21,204 nt of DNA from Clostridiales bacterium (GTDB taxonomy: Bacteria; Bacillota_A; Clostridia; Oscillospirales; Oscillospiraceae): the NCBI GenBank assembly GCA_019417795.1, contig DXUR01000012.1:1-21204 (forward strand), read 5' to 3'. The notes under the pieces are model-generated. The model was not told where the DNA came from, searched no databases, and worked only from the letters and a program-made list of their open reading frames with translations. The position numbers and the translations under genes are program-made. Shown here piece by piece: positions 15,095-20,892 of the stretch; positions within the stretch are counted from its first letter, which is position 1; each line of letters begins with the position of its first letter.

Positions 15095-15732
15095 CGCTCC
15101 ACACCTCGTTTCTTTGGCGTTTTTGTTTTCATAGGACTTACTTCTTTTTGCAGAGGTTTCAAGGTCTCACGCCCGATGCCGCGGATCACGCTGCGGCTCT
15201 TGCCGCTCAGGACAAAGGTATCCCTTGTATCGTTGCGGACTTCCTCGCAGGGCAGGATCACGGCAGAACCGGTGATGCGGATATCCCCCTGCACCGTGCC
15301 ATACACCTTGCAGTTGCCGGACAGGATGGGAGTCCCCATCGTATGGGGATCGTGAATGATCTGCGCGTTTCCGGAAGCCAGCGCTTTTCCGGTCATGGAG
15401 GCCCCGCGGAGATAGGCGTTGTCCTCAGCGCGGCTGTGGCCGCTCATCACGCTGCCTTTGGAAACATAGGCGCTGCCACAGGCAATGGCGTCGCCCCGCA
15501 GACAGGCGTCCCGATCCACATAGGCGTCACCCGCTGCAATGGCGTCATCGAAGATCCATGCGCAGTCTCCCGGCTCCGCGGACAGGTTGCTTTCGCTTTC
15601 CACGAAACCGCCTATGTCGCCTGCGCGGATCTCGCCGCAGATATCCCGCAGCGCGCGGATGCGGTGCAGGAACGGATATTCCTCATGGGCAATGTCTGTG
15701 ATCTCATATTTTTGATTGCTGATGGTTCTCAT
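15091..15732 (-). CDS. Beta-helix (hexapeptide-like) repeat protein
   Basis: A 213-aa protein. The N-terminus has the phage/ICE pattern ALRDICGEIRAGDIGGFVESESNLS (residues 27-51). Residues about 56-160 consist of short turns of the type GDAYVDRDACLRGDAIACGSAYV, as expected for a left-handed parallel beta helix. A basic tail follows. Such proteins are frequent in phages and mobile elements, and their role is unknown. The frame opens at 15765, but ATG 15732 is preferred because it follows AAAAGGAAAAGG and leaves the upstream gene intact. It overlaps the next gene by 4 bp. Confidence 0.78.
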   Translation of the reverse strand: MRTISNQKYEITDIAHEEYPFLHRIRALRDICGEIRAGDIGGFVESESNLSAEPGDCAWIFDDAIAAGDAYVDRDACLRGDAIACGSAYVSKGSVMSGHSRAEDNAYLRGASMTGKALASGNAQIIHDPHTMGTPILSGNCKVYGTVQGDIRITGSAVILPCEEVRNDTRDTFVLSGKSRSVIRGIGRETLKPLQKEVSPMKTKTPKKRGVER

Positions 15733-15746
15733 CTCCTTTTCCTTTT

Positions 15747-16505
15747 TTATGCCGCTTTTTGGCACAGGGCATCTTCTTTTCGGAATGCCGCATCAATGTC
15801 GGAAAAGCGCTCCGTGCGGTTGAATTTCTCGGACACCTTTCCCGGCATGGCCTGCAGCTCCAGCATTCTTGCCCACAGCTCCGGATGGTGGTCATAAAGG
15901 TGCCGCAGTTCCTTCCGCTTGGCGTTCGGGCAGAACCAGCAGCCGCCACGGTCTGTGAACGCATAGACAGGTGAAAGCAGCCCTGCCGTTTGGCAGAGCT
16001 GCTTTGCATCCTCTTCGGTGTAGTGATATTTTTCCAGCAGGGACACCTGATCTTCCTGCAAGCGGCGCAAGCGCACCGGCTCATCGCTGGCGATGCCCAC
16101 ATACTGCACAGTATCCGGCGTCAGAGTCCTGTTATACCGGCGGATGGGACGGAGCTTACAGTCCCGCTGAACGTAGCAATGCCCGCACAGAGGGAATCCG
16201 CGTCGAAGTCCTTTTTTCGGACCGCGGGTAATGGCTCCGGCAAACAGGTTCAGATAGGTCTTATCCGAACGCAGCACACGGACCGGGATGCCCAACCGTT
16301 CCAGTCTGGGGATCGCAGTCTCATAGATGAATGCCCGATGCTCCGGCACCTCGCCGGAGGTCCTTTTATCGAACATCACCTCACAGTAGACCGCTTCATC
16401 CAGCGGTTCCCCGTGCTCCAGCGCCAGCAGGATCGTGGCAAGGCTGTCTTTGCCGAAGGAGCAGGACGCAATATGCAGGGTGTTCTTCTTTTCTTTTGAA
16501 ATCAT
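15747..16505 (-). CDS. PP-loop PAPS-reductase-family protein
   Basis: A 252-aa protein with a PP-loop SFGKDS at residues 16-21, the ATP-pyrophosphatase signature of PAPS reductases, DndC and tRNA thiolases. Two cysteine clusters follow: CxxC-x5-C at Cys107, Cys110 and Cys116, and CxxC at Cys189 and Cys192. They suggest an iron-sulfur or zinc site. No sulfate-assimilation genes are nearby, so a nucleotide- or nucleic-acid-modifying role is more likely than sulfur assimilation (inference). ATG 16505 is preferred to 16511 because AGAGG is 6 bp before it. This is the first gene of a five-gene run ending in a DNA methyltransferase. Confidence 0.85.
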   Translation of the reverse strand: MISKEKKNTLHIASCSFGKDSLATILLALEHGEPLDEAVYCEVMFDKRTSGEVPEHRAFIYETAIPRLERLGIPVRVLRSDKTYLNLFAGAITRGPKKGLRRGFPLCGHCYVQRDCKLRPIRRYNRTLTPDTVQYVGIASDEPVRLRRLQEDQVSLLEKYHYTEEDAKQLCQTAGLLSPVYAFTDRGGCWFCPNAKRKELRHLYDHHPELWARMLELQAMPGKVSEKFNRTERFSDIDAAFRKEDALCQKAA

Positions 16506-16540
16506 GATCATCCTCTCTGATTCTGTTTTTGCTGGCAGTA

Positions 16541-16569
16541 TTGTCAGCAGGTGGGGAGTCTGCTATAAT
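16541..16569 (+). promoter_or_regulatory. Strong promoter of the HU gene
   Basis: TTGTCA (16541-16546), a 17-bp spacer, TATAAT (16564-16569) with an extended -10 TG at 16561-16562. Near consensus, 48 bp before the HU start codon. Confidence 0.85.
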
Positions 16570-16617
16570 AGCGCATATCATTTCCAGTCATTTTAGATAT
16601 GAAGGAGACGAAATACG

Positions 16618-16890
16618 ATGAATAAAACAGAACTGATCACCGCCATGGCGGAAGCCAGCGGCCTTACCAAGAAGGACTGCGACACCGCTCTGAATGCGTT
16701 TGTCGACACGCTGCAGACTGCGTTGAAGTCCGGTGACAAGGTACAGCTGCTGGGCTTTGGCACCTTCGAGGTGAAAGAGCGCGCCGCCCGCACCGGCAAG
16801 AATCCGGCCACCGGAGCCACCATTGAAATCCCCGCTTCCAAAGCGCCGGCTTTCAAGCCCGGCAAGGCGTTCAAGGATTCCGTGCAGTGA
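16618..16890 (+). CDS. HU-family nucleoid-associated DNA-binding protein
   Basis: A 90-aa protein with full HU layout: the N-terminal helices [20 protein letters not shown], then the beta arms with [21 protein letters not shown] (around 46-66), and the C-terminal [15 protein letters not shown] dimers bend and wrap DNA, and conjugative elements and phages use them in recombination, replication and gene control. The start at 16618 has AAGGAG 10 bp upstream. It has its own strong promoter and terminator and runs opposite to its neighbours, so it is expressed independently of the transfer genes. Confidence 0.96.
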   Translation: MNKTELITAMAEASGLTKKDCDTALNAFVDTLQTALKSGDKVQLLGFGTFEVKERAARTGKNPATGATIEIPASKAPAFKPGKAFKDSVQ

Positions 16891-16896
16891 TAACAC

Positions 16897-16928
16897 GCCC
16901 GCGAGAGACCATCTCTCGCGGGCCTTTT
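16897..16928 (+). terminator. Intrinsic terminator after the HU gene
   Basis: Perfect 12-bp stem GCCCGCGAGAGA with TCTCTCGCGGGC, 3-nt loop, then CTTTTCT on the plus strand. It lies between the convergent HU and SAM synthetase genes. The minus-strand tail is less T-rich, so it is mainly for HU. Confidence 0.88.
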
Positions 16929-16931
16929 CTG

Positions 16932-18089
16932 TTATCGGTGCGATACGCCCATGTCCTTGGCACGACAGGCACATTCCAGCACCTCTGTCATATCCGTGCG
17001 CTCCCAGGGCGCGTCCGCATGGGTGAAGTGACCGTAATTGCAGAACTTTTGGAACATAGGCTGATCCAGTCCCAGCGTTCCGATCATGCCGTCCGGCGTC
17101 AGGTTGAATACCGTGCGGACAGCCTGTTCCAGCACATCATCGGAATAGATGCCGGTATGCTCCGTATCCACCGTCACCGCCACAGGCTGTGCCTTGCCGA
17201 TGGCATAGGCAAGGCTGATGGTGCAGCGCTTGGCCAGTCCTGCCGCTACGATATTCTTGGCAATGTAACGGGCCATGTACGCGCCGCTGCGGTCCACCTT
17301 CGTTCCATCCTTGCCGGACAGCGCGCCGCCGCCATGAGGGACGAGGCCGCCGTAGGTGTCCACCATCAGCTTGCGTCCGGTGAGTCCGGTGTCCGCTTCA
17401 AAACCGCCCTGGACAAATCGACCGGAGGGATTGACCAGCACTTCGGTATGTTCGTCCAGCGGAAGTTCCTGCATGGCGGGGCGGATCACATGGCGCAGAA
17501 TGTCCCGGCGCAGTTCCGGCAGGGGCAGCTCATCCTCATGCTGGCAGGATACCACCACTGCGGCAACGCGGCACGGGACTCCAGAGCGGTATTCCACAGA
17601 CACCTGTGCCTTGCCGTCCGGACGCAGGCCGGGGATGATGCCCTGCCTGCGGGTATCGGTCAACAGGCGGGTCAGTCGATGGGCCAGCACCACAGGCAGG
17701 GGCAGCAGCTCCTTTGTTTCATCGCAGGCAAAGCCGTACAGGATTCCCTGATCTCCTGCTCCGGTCTCCGTGCCGCCGCACACAGCTTCCGCAATGTCGG
17801 GACTCTGCTCATGGGTGATGACCTCCACCTCATAGTCGCTGCCGCCGTATCCGGCTTCCCGCACCGTCCTGCAAATAATGGCAGGGATATCCGGAATCTT
17901 CGCTGCCGTGATCTCGCCTGCGGCGATGATCTTTCCGGCTGTGACCATGACCTCGCAGGCAACGCGGGCAGCGGTGTCCTGCGTAAGACAGGCATCCACC
18001 ACCGCGTCCGCGATGGTGTCGCAGAGCTTGTCGGGATGTCCCTCGGTGACTGACTCAGCAGTCAAAATGCAGTTATCTTTCATATTCAT
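16932..18089 (-). CDS. metK: S-adenosylmethionine synthetase carried by the element
   Basis: A 385-aa protein, close to normal MetK length. It joins ATP and methionine to make SAM. Signature motifs are intact: TEGHPDKLCD (15-24), GAGDQGILYGFACDE, and GGGALSGKDGTKVDRSGAY, the phosphate-binding signature. It is therefore probably active. Two in-frame ATGs (18089 and 18083) lie behind AAGGAG inside the end of the DUF3846 gene. Two DNA methyltransferase genes in the same window give a local need for SAM. The gene is probably additional to a chromosomal metK; that is inferred, as the chromosome is not shown. It converges with HU. Confidence 0.95.
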   Translation of the reverse strand: MNMKDNCILTAESVTEGHPDKLCDTIADAVVDACLTQDTAARVACEVMVTAGKIIAAGEITAAKIPDIPAIICRTVREAGYGGSDYEVEVITHEQSPDIAEAVCGGTETGAGDQGILYGFACDETKELLPLPVVLAHRLTRLLTDTRRQGIIPGLRPDGKAQVSVEYRSGVPCRVAAVVVSCQHEDELPLPELRRDILRHVIRPAMQELPLDEHTEVLVNPSGRFVQGGFEADTGLTGRKLMVDTYGGLVPHGGGALSGKDGTKVDRSGAYMARYIAKNIVAAGLAKRCTISLAYAIGKAQPVAVTVDTEHTGIYSDDVLEQAVRTVFNLTPDGMIGTLGLDQPMFQKFCNYGHFTHADAPWERTDMTEVLECACRAKDMGVSHR

Positions 18090-18462
18090 GTTTCTCCTTT
18101 TTCATCGGTTTCTTATGCGCCTCCGGCTGTTTCGGAACAGAGAGGATCATTTCGTTGCTGTATTTGTCCTTGTACTTTTCGATCTGCTGCTCCGTCAGCG
18201 AGGCAAAATCATCCTCTTTAAGACCGGCAACAAAAAATGTGCCGCAGACAATGTCATACGGCACACCGTGATCATCGGTCAGGGCGCGGTTCCACGGCAG
18301 GCCCAGCAGCTTGCCCTCGTCATTTGCGATGAGCGCCACCGGGTCATCGAAGGGGTAAACTGCCTGAATGGTGCCGCCTACGAGCTCCTGCATGGCAGAA
18401 AGAGTGTGGTCGATCTCCTGCACTTCAGGCATTTCCATGGGGCGCACCACAAGGACTTTCAT
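18073..18462 (-). CDS. DUF3846 protein
   Basis: A 129-aa protein with the DUF3846 pattern: MKVLVVRP at the start, then LVGGTIQAVYPFDDPVALI, NDEGKLLGLPWNRAL and VCGTFFVAGL. DUF3846 proteins occur in ICEs and phages with unknown function. The frame is open to 18537, but that part contains a terminator. ATG 18462 fits homologues, though the best ribosome binding site (GGAGG) is about 20 bp upstream, so the true start may be a rare codon nearer to it. It overlaps metK by 17 bp. A terminator stands directly before its ribosome binding site. Confidence 0.82.
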   Translation of the reverse strand: MKVLVVRPMEMPEVQEIDHTLSAMQELVGGTIQAVYPFDDPVALIANDEGKLLGLPWNRALTDDHGVPYDIVCGTFFVAGLKEDDFASLTEQQIEKYKDKYSNEMILSVPKQPEAHKKPMKKEKHEYER

Positions 18463-18495
18463 TTTTTCTGTGCTGATATGGGTTCCTCCTTCCCC

Positions 18496-18535
18496 AAAAA
18501 AAAGCGGCAGCGACAGATTCCTCTGCCGTTGCCGC
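18496..18535 (-). terminator. Strong intrinsic terminator between the 88-aa gene and DUF3846
   Basis: On the minus strand, GCGGCAACGGCA pairs imperfectly with TGTCGCTGCCGC (18504-18535; one mismatch, one wobble), followed by eight Ts (18503-18496). The DUF3846 ribosome binding site begins about 6 bp later, so the site may work as an attenuator for DUF3846-metK. Confidence 0.85.
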
Positions 18536-18547
18536 AAATGGTGATTC

Positions 18548-18814
18548 TTATTCTTTTTTGGATGCCAGCGTCCGGGTCTTCAGCAGGGCATTCTCCAACG
18601 CCCGATGATCTTCATGCTCCGGCCACCATTGTGGGCGCAGGAAGCCCAGCACCGCAGCCGCCCATTCATAATCGGCCCGTTCCAGTGCGCCGCCCAGCAG
18701 TCCCTGCCGGAATTTCCGGTGCCGTTCCCGCACCGCCGGGTCCACGCTGTCCCGTTCCAGATACAGTTCCAGAAAGCCGCCGAGGACAGCAGCTTCCTCC
18801 GTTGTATAAAACAT
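18548..18814 (-). CDS. 88-aa protein of unknown function
   Basis: An 88-aa protein, probably all-helical, not recognised. It begins MFYTTEEAAVLGGFLELYLERD and has a tryptophan-rich PQWWPEHEDHR segment. The open frame reaches 18883, but ATG 18814 is chosen: AAGGGGGG lies 6-8 bp before it, and an extended -10 promoter lies at 18843-18851, inside the longer frame. A strong terminator follows 12 bp after the stop, so this gene may be transcribed alone. It is divergent from the small plus-strand membrane protein gene. Confidence 0.72.
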   Translation of the reverse strand: MFYTTEEAAVLGGFLELYLERDSVDPAVRERHRKFRQGLLGGALERADYEWAAAVLGFLRPQWWPEHEDHRALENALLKTRTLASKKE

Positions 18815-18842
18815 ATCCGCCCCCCCTTCACAAACAGGGGTT

Positions 18843-18851
18843 ATTGTAACA
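18843..18851 (-). promoter_or_regulatory. Extended -10 promoter for the 88-aa gene
   Basis: Minus strand TGTTACAAT: an extended -10 with TG one base before TACAAT, about 29 bp before the ATG at 18814. The -35 (TGTTCA) is poor. Back-to-back with the plus-strand promoter at 18896-18924. Confidence 0.5.
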
Positions 18852-18895
18852 CAGACCGTGGAAAATGAACACCTCTTTTTCACTCCGGCTGTCTG

Positions 18896-18924
18896 TTGCG
18901 CGGATACCGCGCCTGTGATACACT
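18896..18924 (+). promoter_or_regulatory. Promoter for the small plus-strand membrane protein
   Basis: TTGCGC (18896-18901), a 17-bp spacer, TACACT (18919-18924) with TG at 18916-18917 as an extended -10. The start codon is 36 bp downstream. Confidence 0.58.
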
Positions 18925-18959
18925 GTGCTTACGAACAAAAATATGAGGAGGCGGCTGTG

Positions 18960-19169
18960 ATGAGATGGTTTTGGGAGCTTTCATGGCTGTGGAAGATGCT
19001 TGGCGTCGCTTTACTGGTTTCCGCGGTATGCGTCGCCGCGGCCGCGCTGATCGGCAAGGCGGCAAAAATCCGCCCCGGCAAAAAGGTTTTCCTGCTCGTT
19101 GGGATCTTGGCCTTTGTGATCTCTATTCTGGTGATCTTCTTTCTTGCACAGACGCCGGCGCTGCTCTGA
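18960..19169 (+). CDS. 69-aa two-helix membrane protein of unknown function
   Basis: A 69-aa protein starting MRWFWELSWLWKM, with two transmembrane helices at about residues 13-32 and 43-64 and a basic loop between (KAAKIRPGKK). It is not recognised. GAGGAGG lies 8 bp before the ATG (a GTG one codon earlier is possible), and an extended -10 promoter lies upstream. The frame is open to 18858, but that part is before the ribosome binding site. It points against the surrounding operon, and its stop is one base from the GGCT stop. The layout copies that of the gene at 4666-5004. Confidence 0.7.
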   Translation: MRWFWELSWLWKMLGVALLVSAVCVAAAALIGKAAKIRPGKKVFLLVGILAFVISILVIFFLAQTPALL

Positions 19170-19170
19170 G

Positions 19171-19674
19171 TTACCGCTCCGGCCCTCTGTTTCGCTCAGG
19201 CGCTCGCTTTGGCTTGTCGATCCTGCCGCTCCACACCTCGTCAATGGTCCTGCTCCACGCATCCCGAAGGGAGTCCACCGGCAGGCCGTTGGCTTCAAAG
19301 CCTCGCTGGATCACGCGGTAATAATATGGGGACGGCAGTGCAGGCTGGCGGCAATACGGCTCTGCCATGATATAGACCATGACTGGGAGCTCAGCGCCAG
19401 CCGCGTCTTTAACAGTCACGGTTTCTTTCGTGTAGTGGCGGGGATACCCCTCATAGCGGTCCAGAGACTGTTCGCAGTTTGGCGTGATCTTCCACACCAG
19501 TCCGTGGACAGTACTGCCTTTTTTCGGCGCAACGGTAGCAAAGCCGCTGCCGCGGAACCGCAGTTCGTAGTTTTCCAGCCTGACCGGTCCCACGATCTCG
19601 GCATCCGGACAGCGCTGCGCCATCTGCTTCAGATCAAGGTTGCTGCCGTAGGCAAAATACAGGTTTTCCTCCAC
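19171..19674 (-). CDS. Gamma-glutamylcyclotransferase-fold protein (AIG2-like)
   Basis: A 167-aa protein with the GGCT/AIG2 hallmarks: FAYGSNLD (YGSN at 9-12) forms the substrate loop, and RYEGYP holds the expected catalytic Glu75. GGCT enzymes cyclise gamma-glutamyl groups to pyroglutamate and so release the attached amine. The GTG start at 19674 follows GGAGG closely and is 1 bp after the preceding gene. It forms a unit with the amidoligase upstream: one enzyme would make a glutamyl-type amide and the other would remove it. The substrate is unknown. Confidence 0.88.
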   Translation of the reverse strand: MEENLYFAYGSNLDLKQMAQRCPDAEIVGPVRLENYELRFRGSGFATVAPKKGSTVHGLVWKITPNCEQSLDRYEGYPRHYTKETVTVKDAAGAELPVMVYIMAEPYCRQPALPSPYYYRVIQRGFEANGLPVDSLRDAWSRTIDEVWSGRIDKPKRAPERNRGPER

Positions 19675-19675
19675 G

Positions 19676-19933
19676 TCACACCTCCAGCAGCTTCAGAGCG
19701 CCAAAGCGGTCCAGATGACGGAGCAGGGCTGCCGCCTGTGTCTCCGCATCGCCATCCGGCAGCGGGCAGTCCATTCCCGTGGTGCGGATGACATTATTCT
19801 GTACAAACCAGATGTAGGTCTCCACATCCGGGAACTCTGTGGGATCAAAGCTGAGATCCCGAAGCTGTTCCATGATCCCGGCTGCGGTTCCTTCGTACAC
19901 GGTATCTTCAATTTGAATCTTCAAAGGCTTCAC
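19676..19933 (-). CDS. 85-aa protein between amidoligase and GGCT genes
   Basis: A small acidic protein, not recognised. The middle has FPDVETYIWFVQNNVIRTTG and the end LLRHLDRFGALKLLEV, likely helical. It starts with GTG, overlapping the amidoligase stop by 4 bp (GTGA), and ends 1 bp before the GGCT start, so all three are translated from one message. By position it might be a substrate, carrier or regulator of the amidoligase/GGCT pair; the sequence gives no proof. It has no C-terminal Gly or Gln typical of conjugated tags. Confidence 0.75.
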   Translation of the reverse strand: MKPLKIQIEDTVYEGTAAGIMEQLRDLSFDPTEFPDVETYIWFVQNNVIRTTGMDCPLPDGDAETQAAALLRHLDRFGALKLLEV

Positions 19934-20892
19934 CTCTCCATTTCTCTGGATTTTTTCTTCTTTTTGTTGACTGCATAGCTGTCCTTATCGAAACGCCACG
20001 CACGGTCACCGTCCAGATTTGCCAACAGGTGGTCACGGGTATGCTTGAATTCCTCGCCGTTGAGTCCCAGCCGCACCAGCCAGACCCGGAAGGTGAACAG
20101 TTCATTGTCACTGTGGGTCTTGCGCATGACCGTGCTGCGCTGGGCGATAGCCTGGGCGGAGATGGCAAGGCACAGATTCACATAGGCGGCGACTTTTCCC
20201 GCATGGAGTGTGGAATTGAAACAGCGCCATTCCACCGTTCCCCGGTAAAAGACCGAATGCAGATTCAGTGCGTAATAGCGGGTCCAGTTATAATGGTCTG
20301 CGCTGCCGTTATCTCCCTCATACCAGATATTCTCCAGCTGCGTCAGATCCCTTGTTTCATCCGACGAGAGCCTGCGTGCCTGCTTCAGCATGGGTTCCCG
20401 CACCTTCTGACACCAGCGGGACGCCCGGCTTTCATTGACCTGCAGCGCTTTGAACAGGATATCCTCCTTGGAGTACATGATGCCGATGAGGTTTTTCAGA
20501 CTCTGCCGGTTATGATTGGCTGCGTCCACATGGACATGGATGCCGCAGGAGCTGTTGGCCTTGGCTCCTGCGTGGCGTACCTGCCGGACACACTCCTGCA
20601 GCTTGGGCAGTTCCGCATAGGTGAGCTTTGGCGTTACCATCTCCACGCGGTATCTGTAGTCACCCGTTGCACGATAGCCGCTGCCGATCTTCTGCTCCCC
20701 GTGGATGCTGGAGTCACTCATGACCGTCCACTCTTTGCCGTCCCGATCCGTCACACACCATTTATCGTAAGCGCCGCCCACATAGCGGGCGTCCGTTGCA
20801 AAATACGCGGCCAGCGCTGTTGCCGCCTGCTCACGGGTGATGCCGGTCATTTCAACTTCCACGCCGAAGCACTGATCCTTCAGCCCGATCAT
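19930..20892 (-). CDS. Amidoligase-family enzyme (glutamine-synthetase/GCS-like fold)
   Basis: A 320-aa protein with the pattern of the amidoligase family (PF12224 type): FGVEVEMTG near residues 9-17, YRVEMVTP (81-88), CGIHVHVDA (116-124) and GTVEWRCFNST (218-228). The acidic and histidine residues in these motifs are expected ligands for ATP and metal. The family is predicted to form amide bonds between a carboxylate and an amine, and members sit next to GGCT/AIG2 genes in mobile elements, as here. It starts with an ATGA overlap on the methyltransferase. The last residues are very lysine-rich (KKKKKSREMER). Confidence 0.86.
   Translation of the reverse strand: MIGLKDQCFGVEVEMTGITREQAATALAAYFATDARYVGGAYDKWCVTDRDGKEWTVMSDSSIHGEQKIGSGYRATGDYRYRVEMVTPKLTYAELPKLQECVRQVRHAGAKANSSCGIHVHVDAANHNRQSLKNLIGIMYSKEDILFKALQVNESRASRWCQKVREPMLKQARRLSSDETRDLTQLENIWYEGDNGSADHYNWTRYYALNLHSVFYRGTVEWRCFNSTLHAGKVAAYVNLCLAISAQAIAQRSTVMRKTHSDNELFTFRVWLVRLGLNGEEFKHTRDHLLANLDGDRAWRFDKDSYAVNKKKKKSREMER

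Noticed and set aside
13739..15355. 538-codon open frame on the plus strand
   Set aside because: Antisense to four tightly packed genes with clear starts and domains. Composition (H, Q, R, L) is typical of a shadow frame in GC-rich DNA.
15747..16505. DndC of a phosphorothioation (Dnd) system
   Set aside because: No DndB, DndD or DndE-like gene is nearby, and the only evidence is the shared PP-loop and cysteines.
16506..16547. Minus-strand promoter for the PP-loop gene (CTGACA, 16 bp, CAGAAT)
   Set aside because: The -10 matches only 4 of 6 bases and the site overlaps the strong HU -35; not supportable without transcript data, although the gene needs some promoter.
18463..18537. SAM riboswitch upstream of DUF3846-metK
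   Set aside because: Only a terminator stem is visible; the leader is too short and lacks the multi-helix core of known SAM riboswitches.
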